This document shows positions 33,300 to 42,989 of a DNA stretch of 64,000 nt, piece after piece. The position numbers and the translations under genes were made by a program. Every line of letters starts with the position of its first letter. The stretch's first letter is position 1. Where the stretch lies: contig JAGVSM010004964.1 in assembly GCA_022494885.1 (NCBI GenBank), positions 62,001 to 126,000 of the forward strand, read 5' to 3'. This stretch comes from Micrasema longulum (lineage: Eukaryota; Arthropoda; Insecta; Trichoptera; Brachycentridae). The notes under the pieces are model-generated. The model was not told the origin of the DNA, searched no databases, and worked only from the letters and a program-made list of their open reading frames with translations.

Positions 33300-34132
33300 A
33301 TGATTTAAATGTCAACACTGAAGACTGGCCGATTCCCTTTTAAATGAACAATGCCAAAAACGACCACTGCAAAAGCCACGTGTCCAATATGATATATAAT
33401 ATGACAACGGGATCCCATCAAAGAAAAATAGTCCTTCGGAAATAATGTTCGAAATACTAGTTTCTATTGTCCTTATGGATAATGGAAGTAGATTGTACAC
33501 TTTAACCGAGTAGTAGGTCAATCCTCTTTGACCGAAGGTTGTATTTATTATTTTATTTTTTTGCAGCATCAAGGTGGAGTATCTAGTAACTCTTGTATTT
33601 GTAACAGAAGGTAGAGAATTATGTTTACGTGCGTATAGTAACAACGTTTTTACATAAAGTTGTTTTAAAGATTTGACATTAAGATTTTCAAATATACCGA
33701 GGGAGCTAGTTCTGATTAGGACTCTTAAGATAATTTTTATTAAAGCTTTTAGTGCAATTATTATTTGCTTGATCTGTGTGTCATTTGCACATCCCCATAT
33801 AATTATTCCATATTCCAAAACTGATTGAGTACGCAATGCGTAATATATTCTTTTAGGCTAATTATATTTCTTATAGTTTTAAAAAAGTAAATTGGCTTTT
33901 TTAATTTATTTTTAATATAATCAATTTGATTAGTCCATCTTAAATTCCCATCTTTAAAAATTCCCAAATATTTAATTGAATCTACTCTGTCCAACGATTT
34001 ACAAATGCATTCAATATTCGGAATATGGTTATTATAATTATAATAATATATGAAATCACTTTGAAAAGCGCCCATGAAAATTACAAAAAGTTGCGCTTTA
34101 TAAGTTACCCATGATAGTAATATCAAATTCAC
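33300..34132 (-). pseudogene. Jockey/I-like LINE RT C-terminal region, frameshifted
   Basis: Upstream frame (34132-33803): LDRVDSIKYLGIFKDGNLRW, TNQIDYIKNKLKKPIYFFKT. Downstream frame (33836-33312): QSVLEYGIIIWGCANDTQIK, ALKALIKIILRVLIRTSSLG, SLKQLYVKTLLLYARKH, FGQRGLTYYSVKVYNLLPLS. The YLGI..D..L.W...I..I..KL and QS.LEYGII.WG blocks follow the RT palm. A frameshift near 33830 separates the halves. Family resembles 38790 and 4745. Confidence 0.8.
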
Positions 34133-34640
34133 TAAAAAAAAGTTTTGATATTTTTAATTACTCCGCCCGTGACGTCATAAGTTTTTGTCGGTTGGGTTAG
34201 GTTAGGTTGAGTTAGGTTAGTTTTAGCTTTTTTTATATTTATTTAAATGACAAGACTTTATATTTTCCTTATTTTTAAACAGACTTTAAGAAAATTAGTT
34301 CAGATTGTCTTGAGTTTTTCAAAGAAAAATCGATTATGTAGGTTAGGATAATTTTGCTTTGTATACACGGTTTTTGAGTTTGATAGGAATAACCCTTACA
34401 TGTATAAGTCAGCGTATAAATTTAAACAAATACACAAGTCGAATAGGAAACTGATCGAATTTTAACACAAAAATTAGATTTCACAGTGAAGTGATCAAAT
34501 CATCCCTTATACAATAATCTTCCCCTTTCCTTTCTCTCTGTAATTTCCTGTTTATACTTAAACAATTCAAGACATCAAAAACCGATTACGAATTACTATT
34601 CTGTTTTTTTCTACAAAACAAAATAGTATTTATCTTAGTC
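34133..34640. other. Unassigned; short TTAGG-like tract
   Basis: 34194-34228 reads GGGTTAGGTTAGGTTGAGTT then AGGTTAGTTTTAG, close to the insect telomere unit TTAGG. The tract is short and interstitial. The rest is AT-rich with no gene. Confidence 0.45.
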
Positions 34641-34729
34641 CAACAAACAAACCATCACGCCGTTTCCCTGTAGGAGCAGGCAGAGAGGATAGAACGCCAT
34701 ATCTCTCTATCTTGGCATACGGACCTCTG
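34641..34729 (-). repeat. RTE-family LINE 3' tail fragment
   Basis: CAACAAACAAACCATCACGC, CGTTTCCCTGTAGGAGCAGG and GATAGAACGCCATATCTCTC are the reverse complement of the RTE 3' end (tail plus PYGE-type C-terminus). It ends where a 380-bp repeat starts. Confidence 0.75.
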
Positions 34730-35100
34730 GTAAAAGAAGAAGTACACAAATTTCCAAAATTGTTTTTAGGCGTTGCCTAGTAGGTGATTTGGTTCAGCCG
34801 GATGAATCTCACCCACATAATAAAGGTTTCAGCTCCTTTACTTCACAAAAGTCAACAGATGGAAGAGTTGAGGAAATTTGGATGTTTAAACATTGGCAGA
34901 ATGGTGAATGTTACACAGTGTGTAAAGTGGCCATCTAAACCAGCCATTGACAGGTCATCAGCCCTGTAGATGCCTGGACTTCTATATTACCTTCTCTTAA
35001 ATGTTCTTCATCTATGTTGTAATATGTTAATATAAACAGCTCCCCGGGGAGTTGAATCCAGTCTGCAAAAATTTGGACAAACTCAAAATACTGTTAATTT
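34730..35100 (-). repeat. 380-bp family repeat, wrap-around unit
   Basis: TAGGCGTTGCCTAGTAGGTG, GTTCAGCCGGATGAATCTC, GTGAATGTTACACAGTGTG, GTTGTAATATGTTAATATAA, then directly CAGCTCCCCGGGGAGTTGAA and TTTGGACAAACTCAAAATAC, which is the start of the unit at 9011. The unit end runs straight into the unit start, as expected if the family propagates as tandem copies. Confidence 0.8.
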
Positions 35101-35307
35101 ATAATTAAGTAGTTTTAGTTTTTTTTATGTAATTGTTTTATTAGTATAGGACTACTTATGCTCTAAAAGATAAAAAATCTCCATCTTAGAACAGGCTGAG
35201 CCATGTTAGATGGTATTTTAATTAGTTTTATATAGATTACCTGTTATTAAATATGTATACTAATTTTATGCAATAAATTTATAAAATAAAAAAATAAGTA
35301 TAACATC
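35101..35307. repeat. LINE 3'-type AT-rich tail (plus)
   Basis: TTAGAACAGGCTGAGCCATG and the ending ATAAATTTATAAAATAAAAA resemble 46815-46915 in reverse (ATCTAACATGGCTCAGTCTG). The block is a shared LINE 3' UTR without coding sequence. Confidence 0.45.
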
Positions 35308-35870
35308 AAAACAAAACAAACCGACACACTGTTTGCCCGTAGGGGTAGACAAAGAGGATAGCGCGCTATATCACTCTGTATTTGCATACAGACCTCGCTT
35401 CCTCTACATTCATACATATTCTCATGCATCCACGCCGATTATTCCTACTTTTGACATGTCCATCTTCAAGTATTTGATGGACTTGATAGTGCCACGTCTT
35501 TCTCGGTCTTCCTCGTTTTCTGCATCCATCAACATTCGCATCGTAGATCCTTTAAGCCGTTCTTTCGCTGTCCATTCGCTCTACATGTGCAAACCCACGC
35601 AGCACCCCTTTCTCGATTCTGTCGATAATGCATGTCTCAGCCTTACACAGTTCACGAATCTCGACATTTGTGCACCTATCATACATCGTTTTACCACACA
35701 TTCGCCCGAGGGATCCCATTTCTACAGCATTCAACCTACTTTCATCATCATTTTTCCAATTCCATACCTCGCTCCCATACATTAGAGTTGGCACTAGAAC
35801 TCCGTTGTGAACTGCTAGTTTAGCCTCCTGCGATAAACATTTGTTTGCCAAAGTAGATTTCAGTACACCA
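35308..35870 (-). pseudogene. RTE-family LINE ORF2 C-terminus
   Basis: Minus frame 35851-35552: ANKCLSQEAKLAVHNGVLVP, TLMYGSEVWNWKNDDESRLN, CTNVEIRELCKAETCIID, KGVLRGFAHVERMDSERTA. After a frameshift it continues to the TTTG-type tail (35308-35345, reversed). The P.LMYGSE.W and RWFGHVERM blocks place it after the RT palm in RTE-like ORF2. The FAHVERM form has A where other copies have G in the GHV motif. Confidence 0.85.
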
Positions 35871-36071
35871 CAATTCTAAAAAGTTTTTTACCGTGTGTGT
35901 AGGTTTAAATTTTAAAATACTTTGAATTATGCAACTTGCTCTCTTGGCAAGATTATAACACGGTGCTGAATTATATGACACTACCGGTCGTAACGGGGTA
36001 TTGTCAATAAATAATTTTAATGAAAAAATATGGTGAAGGTGTATAATGGGTTTTGCATGTTGGTTTAATTG

Positions 36072-36115
36072 GTGTCCCGACGAAGAGACGGGTACGTCTC
36101 GAAACCGGTAGACAC
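36072..36115 (+). ncRNA. Hammerhead-ribozyme-like motif, complete pairing
   Basis: GTGTC, CCGACGA, A, GAGAC-GGGTAC-GTCTC, GAA, ACCGGT, A, GACAC. Stem I (5 bp) and stem II (5 bp) are perfect and ACCGGT is a perfect palindrome. The core has C for the conserved U at its second base, which should weaken cleavage. One extra A lies before stem II. Flanks match 21831 and 39957. Confidence 0.6.
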
Positions 36116-36249
36116 TGAAAGATCGGTGAGCAGTTACATACAAATATTTAATAACATTTAGTAGATGAGAGTACTTTAAAAAAAATAATTTATAGACTAT
36201 CAAACAGCCTAAAAAAAAAGTTTATCATTCAAACATTAGGGATTACATT

Positions 36250-36312
36250 TTTGAGAAGGAAGTATGGTAATCTAAGCAATTCCAGGGCTTATGATCTGTC
36301 ATTGGCCATTCA
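36250..36312 (+). repeat. 380-bp family repeat, short fragment
   Basis: GAAGGAAGTATGGTAATCTA, CAGGGCTTATGATCTGTCAT, TGGCC; truncated on both sides. Confidence 0.55.
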
Positions 36313-36359
36313 TTTTAAAATTTGTGAAATACATGAATTTATTTTTTTATTTTTTATTT

Positions 36360-37140
36360 TTTTATTTTTTATTTTAAAAGAATAAAAAAATAAAACGATC
36401 GACAATGGTATAATAACATTAAAATAAATACGGTTTGATAACAGACCAGCAAAGTTTCTAAATAAGAATCATACATATTATTATATTGTGTTACAATAAA
36501 AGGGTGTGTTTATGTGTATTTGTATGAGAGTAAGTGTAGATGTGTGTTTATGTGTATTAGTGTAGGAGTAAGTGTTCAGGTGTGTGTAAGTGTGAGCATC
36601 ATTATATAGTAAGTGGGATTGTATCGCAACCAGAAATAATGAGTCTTAATTCATTTTAAAATAAATTAAGGGGCATGTAAATTATATCAATAGATGAAAA
36701 AAAAGCATTATGGTTAGAGCAAGAACGATAGAGGAAAGAGTGTTGTACATAGTTAGTGCTACAGACTGGCAGATGGAACAAATACTTATTTCTTGTCTCG
36801 CGAAAGGGGTCATTAAGATTAATTTTGGAGAGTAGGTTAAAAGAGTTTATTTATTATTTAATAATTTATGTAAATAGCATAATTCAGATACAGCGCGTCT
36901 ATTTTCAAGGGTAAAAAGTCCATTTTCTTTGGCAGATTGGCTGTAAGTACTAAGCGTTTTATTGTTTTTATAATCTAGGTATTTAAAAAAAAAATAGTTT
37001 AACATTTTTAATCTTTCTATGTTTGTTAGGTATTTTGGGCTCCACACAACGGATGCAAACTCCAAATTACTGCGTACAAAAGTGTTGTATAAAGATTTTA
37101 ATGTATTTGGTTTTTTAAAAGGTTTGGAAATTCTTAAAAT
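36360..37140 (-). pseudogene. Jockey-like LINE ORF2 C-terminus with 3' UTR, family G
   Basis: The minus frame 37065-36847 reads LEFASVVWSPKYLTNIERLK-like sequence, then YFFFKYLDYKNNKTL and FTLENRRAVSELCYLHKLLN. The LE.AS.VWSP....I..LE, FL.YL, L..RR...L..L.KL.N order is jockey-like. The 3' UTR includes the GTGTGTTTATGTGTATTAGT minisatellite (36505-36600) and ends in A-rich sequence near 36360. The same element, plus orientation, is at 50296-50865. Confidence 0.8.
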
Positions 37141-37189
37141 GAAGACTCAAACAGCAATCCATTATCAAAAATAACTCTAGTATCTTTAA

Positions 37190-37760
37190 ATTTATTTCAA
37201 CAGAGAGGGAAAAACAATTTCAGAAGGGAATATGGAAGTCTAGGCATTTACAGGGCTTATGACCTGTCATTGACTGGTTTAAGTGGCCACTTTACACACT
37301 GTGTAACATGCACCATTCTGTCCATGTTTGAATATCCACATTTCCTCAACTCTTCCATCTGTTGACTTTTGTGAAGTAAAAGAGCTGAAACCTTTATCAC
37401 GTGGGTGAGATTCATCCAGCTGAACCAAATCACCTACTAGGCAACGCCTGAAAACAATTTTTCAATTTTTATACTTCTTCTTTTACCAGGTAGTAATTCA
37501 ACAATGTTTGATTATGTCCAAATGCTTGCAGACTGGCTGGATTTCCTCCCTAGGGAGTTGTTCATATTTAAATTTATTTCAACAGAGAGGGAAATTTTTT
37601 TAAGAAGAGAATATGAAAGTCTAGGCATTTACAGGGCTTATGACCTGTCATTGGCTGGTTTAAGTGGCCACTTTACACACTGTGTAACATTCACCATTCT
37701 GCCCATGTTTGAACATCCACATTTCCTCAACTCTTCCATCTGTTGACTTTTGTGAAGTAA
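37190..37760 (+). repeat. 380-bp family repeat, tandem pair
   Basis: TTTCAACAGAGAGGGAAA occurs at 37196 and again at 37577, a 382-bp period. Unit 1 is complete: CATTTACAGGGCTTATGACC, GTGGCCACTTTACACACTG, GAAACCTTTATCACGTGGG, GCAACGCCTGAAAACAATT, CTGGCTGGATTTCCTCCCTA. Unit 2 breaks off at about 37760 after GTTGACTTTTGTGAAGTAAA. The 80-codon frame over it is not conserved in other copies. Confidence 0.9.
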
Positions 37761-38789
37761 ATTTAGCTATACCGTGATATGAAATTATTTTGATTGTATA
37801 AGTGTGCGTAAAAAAAATTGTAAACTTTTAGTAAATGTCATCGAATAACATTTTGAGGTATTAATATACAATTGATTTTTCTTACAGTAATCAAGTAGAC
37901 GATCAAGATATTTTTGGATATTTATATTGAATTTATACTTATATCGATTACGTTTTTATATTAAACGCATCTTTTAGACTTGAATTTAGACATCTATTGC
38001 ATTGTGGTTTTGTTATCCTGCTGCCTCTACGTTCAAATCGAAATTTCAAGTAAACGATATTAAAAATAAATTGCAATATATTTATATTTTTACACCGTGG
38101 TCAACCTTTTCAGAGTTGGAAAGGTTACGTGGCAATAGCTCTACCTACCGCATGAATTAAATTCGTTATAATATCAGTCGTAACATGCGCTGTAAGAACA
38201 GATTTTTCAAATGATCGACTACAATGTGAATGCTTAAAATATTAACAACACGAAACTTATTTCCTCGTCTCCTTTGAAATGTCGGTTTCGAGAATAAAAA
38301 CATTATTACATAAAACTACGAGTATATCTTCATAATAAAACACCACAGCTTTGTCGCCTGTCAAACCTGCTTATTTACGTTATCAATCAAGATCCTTTAA
38401 TAATTCTGCATCAATCTCTAAGCAATAAATCACATTTCTTGCACGAGTAATAATAAACCAACCCGAAAATAACTAATATATAAATCTGCCAGGTCTTGTG
38501 AAATTTTTTAAACAAGCAGTTTATTAATATCGACAAAGATTGGCCTATTTGATACGTATTATCCAAACCCACATGACACCGTAAAGATAGGGTGGATTGA
38601 TATATTTATTATCAAGTATTTTGAAAATCATTTTTACTAAGAGGAAACACGGTCTCATTTTTATATATACACACGTATTCCAGTATTTTCTAACTGGATT
38701 AAGGCACTTCAGCAATAGTTGTTTTACGCACCATAGATATTTATCATCAGCGTTTCTCTATAGTTTTGCTTTTTTAATAAATTGTTTAT
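37761..38789. other. No assignable content
   Basis: AT-rich; no repeat family or protein recognised. The 83-codon frame 38597-38848 is chance sequence that only overlaps the next element by its end. Confidence 0.35.
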
Positions 38790-39580
38790 TTTGCATTGTG
38801 CCAATCAATTTTGAAGTACGGTATAATCGGTTGGGGTGGTGCAAGTGACACAGTTTTAAATAGTGTATTTGTTGCACAAAAATCCATAATTAAAATAATA
38901 CTCAGAGTTCCGATACAGACATCTACTGAAGAAATATTCCATAAATCACAATTTATGACACCAAAACAATTATACGCTAAAGCAATACTCACCTATAAAT
39001 TCAAAAACTACTCTTACTCAAATGAAAGACATAACCCCCACAATACATCACATACAAATAATATAATCACTTGATCCTCTACACATAGAAAACTTAAACA
39101 AATACAAACTAAAACCACTTTCGGACAAAGGGATTTTGAGTATTATTTAATTCAAATCTATAACCTACTTCCACTATCTATTAAAACAATAAGTAACGAG
39201 AAAATGTTTAAAAAGGCCATAAAAAATGAATAGTGGAGCTAGGTAGAAGTAAAATGGATTGTCTCATTCGCATATACCAATATTGAATCAATTGCTCCAC
39301 AAGTGTATAGCTTATGTTAGGTTTTTGTTATTTCCATTGTGGGTTTTGTAATATAAATAATATAGATGTACATTAATAGCTTGTTTTTAAAACTGTCTGA
39401 ATATTTGTTTATTATCTTCGTTTTTTTTAAGTTAGTCTTCTTTGTTTATTCTCAAATGTAATTTAAAAAAAGTATACTGTCAAGTGCTCTCGGCACGGGA
39501 AACCCCAGTGAGGTCACATTATTTTTATTATCAATTATAGTTTGTAAGCAAAAAATATTAATGAATAAATAAATAAATCA
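38790..39580 (+). pseudogene. Jockey-like LINE ORF2 C-terminus with 3' UTR, family C
   Basis: The plus frame from about 38793 reads CQSILKYGIIGWGGASDTVL, VFVAQKSIIKIILRVPIQTS, TPKQLYAKAILTYKFKN, breaking near 39074. It resumes as LRQRDFEYYLIQIYNLLPLS-like sequence. QS.LKYGI.GWGGA and AQK.IIKIIL are the post-palm blocks of the LINE RT. The 3' UTR has GCTCTCGGCACGGGAAACCC and an AATGAATAAATAAATAA tail (39560-39578). The reverse copy at 4745 carries a SINE. Confidence 0.8.
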
Positions 39581-39956
39581 TGGGAGTTAGGACCATCCAA
39601 AAATACAAAAAAGCCCCCAGTTTTTTCTGCCGTCTTCGGACGTGCAGTAAACTATAAAGAACTTCAGCCCTACGGGAAATTGGATACAATAAATGTTTTT
39701 TTGCGCGCGGTAAAAATTGGAGCATTAAATTGTAGTGCAAAGTTTTGAAGAATTGTCAGGGAGTTAGGAGGGAGGGGGAGTATAGGCGGGGTTACCCGAT
39801 TGGTTAGTTTTATTAAGCTTAGTGCATGTTTAGGCATGGTGGAGTACGCATCTCTATTCATCTGCATGTGATTTATGTATTTTTGAAAATATTATATATA
39901 AACAACGGTGATAGTGAAGGTGAAGGTGTATTTTAGTATTTGCATGTTGGTGTAGT
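39581..39956. other. Unassigned
   Basis: Moderately GC-richer patch 39590-39800 without a convincing frame. 39900-39956 (GATAGTGAAGGTGAAGGTGT, GCATGTTGGTGTAGTGAG) is the flank that precedes the hammerhead-like motif in several copies. Confidence 0.35.
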
Positions 39957-40002
39957 GAGTGTCCTGACGAAAAGACTGGTACGTCTCGAAACTAGTAAAC
40001 TA
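39957..40002 (+). ncRNA. Hammerhead-ribozyme-like motif, ACTAGT variant
   Basis: GTGTC, CTGACGA, AA, AGAC-TGGTAC-GTCT, C, GAA, ACTAGT, A. The core is intact and stem II AGAC/GTCT pairs. The stem III hexamer is ACTAGT where 36104 has ACCGGT, a change at both middle positions that keeps the palindrome. Stem I is degraded on the 3' side. Confidence 0.5.
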
Positions 40003-40609
40003 AAAAAGTCAGTAGTTAGATAATAATATTTACTAACATTAGTAAATGTGTTTGACCACAAAGTTAATTCTTTAAATGTAAATTTGTTAAAATGTTTGTA
40101 TTTTAGGAAAATGCATATTTTATACTAAAGAAACGCATTTCGAATAAAAAGTATGGATTTTTCTCATGGGTAGGAACAAAATTTGTCATAAACCTTCTTT
40201 TTTGAAAATTATTGGACAAATCGCTATTTAATGTTTGCTTCTCACCCCCTTACTAAAAATTCAAGTTTTTGCAAAAACTAACGATTTTTCAAAATATTTT
40301 CCGTTATCGCTGAGTCGTTGTTTTTTATATCTCTATCAGATATCTGCCCGCACCATAAATTGTAAAAAAGAGCATAGCAAAATGACAGCTCAGCAATCAA
40401 TCAAAGATGACAGCGGTCAAATTTAAGAAGGCGAACACGTCACAATTTGGCGGGAAAAATCATAATGGCGTCCAAAATGGCGGCGTATTCCTTACAAATC
40501 CGCGGGAAATACCGTCTACGGCTCAGTAGCACACAGGCACAACTTGGCAATGATATTTTATTTATAGCCACAAAATATTTATCAATATAATTTTTTTACA
40601 TCATTATAT
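40003..40609. other. Unassigned
   Basis: 40440-40520 has the patch GGCGGGAAAAATCATAATGG, CCAAAATGGCGGCGTATTCC, unlike its AT-rich surroundings, but no frame. No element recognised. Confidence 0.35.
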
Positions 40610-40864
40610 ATACATAAATATATACCATTTACTCAAGTATTAGTTTTAAATAATAATACATTTAGTTTTTTTATTTTGATCGGTTAGTGTTATTTAAAAT
40701 TGTTTCCCTGTTATTTTTTAATTGGTTCAAAGTATTTCTAATATAAAATTACCAGCAATAATTTTGTAACCGGTAATAGTTAAAAAAAATATTTGATCTT
40801 TTTTAGACTTTCTTAATTTGTAAATTAATAATATTGTAAAGTTTATATTTGAAGCACTAACTTT

Positions 40865-41515
40865 GTGGTTATTCATTATAATAAAATAAATAAAACAACT
40901 TTGTTTTTAACCACTAACTTAATTGATAAAATATTAAATCATAAACAAAAACGCAAACTTATAAACAAATATTTATATTCGACTCCCACAGTAAATAAAG
41001 CAAACCCACGTAAACAATGGAGGCGGATTCTTTTTATAAATGACATTTTTTCAAAACAATTATCAAATTCCCTACCATCAAACATTAAACCGGCTTTTTA
41101 CACAACTAATATTATGGGAAAATTGTTAAAAAATCACAAAGACAAAGTCCATAAATATAATAAATATGGAATATACCAATTAAATTTTAATGATTGCGAT
41201 TCAATCTACATTGGAAAAACTAAAAGAAACTTTAATATTAGAGTAAAAGAACACTTAAGATGCTTTAGAAATAATAATTTTTCTGAATTCGCAAATCATC
41301 TGATAGAAAATAATCATAACTTCAATAAAGACACTGGATTAAAAGTACTTCATGTTGAAAATAAAATATTAAAATTAGACAACTTAGAAATCTTAGAAAT
41401 TAAAAAAGCGATTCATAATAAGAAAACAGTAATTAATAACCTAATAAACAATATTTCTTTTGGTCCTCTCCTGGTTTACTTCGAAAATAATAATATCAGA
41501 TTACCACCCGTGTAA
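40865..41515 (+). CDS. Penelope-like retroelement C-terminus: RT tail plus GIY-YIG endonuclease
   Basis: 216 codons, open to the TAA-type stop after RLPPV. Residues about 70-90 (LPSNIKPAFYTTNIMGKLLK) are the linker after the RT, followed by GIY at 102-104, YIG at 115-117, an Arg at 126 in FNIR, KEH at 128-130, a His-rich FANHLIENNH segment, and LDNLEILEI near 171-179. These are the GIY-YIG endonuclease landmarks of PLEs, which nick target DNA for insertion. The usual first Cys of the C..C pair before YIG reads Phe (residue 108); Cys111 is present. Residues 1-15 come from the inverted junction, so the ATG is not a native start. The lack of stops suggests a fairly young copy. Confidence 0.85.
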   Translation: MVIHYNKINKTTLFLTTNLIDKILNHKQKRKLINKYLYSTPTVNKANPRKQWRRILFINDIFSKQLSNSLPSNIKPAFYTTNIMGKLLKNHKDKVHKYNKYGIYQLNFNDCDSIYIGKTKRNFNIRVKEHLRCFRNNNFSEFANHLIENNHNFNKDTGLKVLHVENKILKLDNLEILEIKKAIHNKKTVINNLINNISFGPLLVYFENNNIRLPPV

Positions 41516-41607
41516 GAAAAAAAAACACTTGATTAATTGGGTCCACGTGTAGTATTTAGTGAACATAATAGAAATAAAATAAAAAGGAATCAATTCATTA
41601 GTTACGT

Positions 41608-41650
41608 AAACCTTGACAAAGAAGCTTGTTTGCTTTGAAACCGGTCGGTG
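41608..41650 (+). ncRNA. Hammerhead-ribozyme-like motif 3' of the PLE reading frame
   Basis: ACC, TTGACAA, A, GAAGC-TTGTTT-GCTTT, GAA, ACCGGT, C, GGT. Stem I ACC/GGT (3 bp), stem II GAAGC/GCTTT (one G-T) and the palindrome ACCGGT are present. The core differs from CTGANGA at two bases (first T, and A for the invariant G), so it is probably inactive. It lies 90 bp after the endonuclease stop codon. Confidence 0.55.
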
Positions 41651-41999
41651 AAAAATAAAAATTAGTGGTTAAAAACAAAGCTGTTTTATTTATTTTATTA
41701 TAATAATATTGTTTTTAATTATTTTTTTCTTACGTTATTCTATATTTTTAAACATAAATATATACTATTTACTTAAGTATTAGTTGTAAATAATACTACA
41801 TATAGTTTTTTTTCCGTTAACGTTATTCGAAATTGTTTTCTTATTTTTTTTTAACTTGTTCATAGTATTTCTAATACCAAATTATAATTATTTATCAATA
41901 ATTTTATAACAAGTTATAATTTTTTTATATAGTTTATCATTTAAGCCTTTCTTAATTTGTACATTAATAATATATTTTTTAATGCTCTGTATAACTTAT

Positions 42000-42090
42000 A
42001 ATTATACTAACATGTTTGTATACTGACTGTATATCTAACTAATAATAAAGGCACTAAGTGCCGTTTATTTAAGTAAAATAAAATAAAATA
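42000..42090 (+). repeat. LINE 3' tail
   Basis: TAATAAAGGCACTAAGTGCC then TTTATTTAAGTAAAATAAAA; plus-strand counterpart of the end at 21490. Confidence 0.5.
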
Positions 42091-42127
42091 TTAAAGATTT
42101 CATCATCGTTTTAGTAATTCATTTACA

Positions 42128-42287
42128 TCATTCCCTTTTTGCACCCAATGGTGCATAGGGCACTGCATTGGTACATCAATTGCCGCGAATCTTGTTTTTT
42201 TTTGTTTCGTGAAGGTAAAATGATTAGTCTCACTCTTCATGTACCAGTCTAGGGACTATAAAATATTCTAGCGTAAAATACCCTTTT
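42128..42287 (-). repeat. SINE family 1, body only
   Basis: The reverse complement gives GTCCCTAGACTGGTACATGA, GTGCACCATTGGGTGC-type and AATGATGTAAATG ends, matching the body of the SINE at 2131. The tRNA head is missing. Confidence 0.65.
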
Positions 42288-42405
42288 ATTTTATTTATTC
42301 ATTTTATTGGGTAAACAAACAGAATGTACAGAAATATTGACACTTTCTTTGTATATTAGTGTGGGACACTCATGCGTATACCAAAAAAATGTGTACACTT
42401 AATTT
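42288..42405 (-). repeat. Solo LINE 3' UTR (same family as 23760)
   Basis: TTTATTGGGTAAACAAACAG, AATGTACAGAAATATTGACA, TTTCTTTGTATATTAGTGTG match 23790-23890 closely. A very short 5'-truncated copy. Confidence 0.7.
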
Positions 42406-42649
42406 CTCAAAAATTGATGTTTTATGTATTTTTGTCAGGGTACACAATCTTTTGTTTTTTTTATAGATCCTTGTGGACAAAATATTGTATTTGAAATTTT
42501 ACAATATTTTGTAAATATATGATAAATATGTGATGTATTTTTCTCTCACAGTTAAGGCTTACTTAAAGATCGTGGTAATATTTTTTTATTTTTTATAAAA
42601 GGAAAGAGAGAAATACTTAAGTAATAATTATTTACGCAAATATTAAAAT

Positions 42650-42785
42650 TTTCAGACCATTTTCTAAAAGTCGTAAATAATTTGTGCTGGAAAAATAGAA
42701 ATTGAGTTGTGATAGATCGGTATTTGAATCTCTAACCTTTGGCCCTTGAGTCTATAAAACTACCACGGGACCACAAACCGGTTTA
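42650..42785 (-). repeat. tRNA-derived SINE, family 3 (minus)
   Basis: The reverse complement starts GTTTGTGGTCCCGTGGTAGT, TTTATAGACTCAAGGGCCAA, AGGTTAGAGATTCAAATACC and continues into CCATTTTCTAAAA-type body in reverse. Same head type as 47218, but the box B is degraded. Confidence 0.65.
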
Positions 42786-42989
42786 AAAATCAACATTCAT
42801 AGACAAAGGTTTTTTCATTTCTTTTCAGGACCAAAGGTCAAGTCACTAGGGCTAAGCATTGCATAAAAATGTCTGCCTTAAAACAAGTTATACCTAGTTA
42901 GGCAGATAAGACATGATCCAGAGGAATCTATTACTTAATTATGTATGTATGAAGATATTGTATTTTTTTGTTAATAAAGCATGAATATT

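Larger units (their letters stand above)
40610..41990 (+). mobile_element. Penelope-like element, 5'-truncated, with direct flanking repeats
   Basis: A GIY-YIG frame (40865-41515) is flanked by two related blocks of about 250 bp in the same orientation. Left (40615-40860) has ACCATTTACTCAAGTATTAG and ACTTTCTTAATTTGTAAAT. Right (41755-41985) has ACTATTTACTTAAGTATTAG and CCTTTCTTAATTTGTACAT. This fits the terminal repeats (pLTRs) of PLEs. In addition 40876-40915 is the reverse complement of 41665-41705, the kind of inverted 5' junction common in PLEs. The RT domain is absent. Confidence 0.75.

Noticed and set aside
34778..34969. 61-codon frame and similar ones at 4235 and 37504 as genes
   Set aside because: They overlap the 380-bp repeat family and the frame is not kept between copies.
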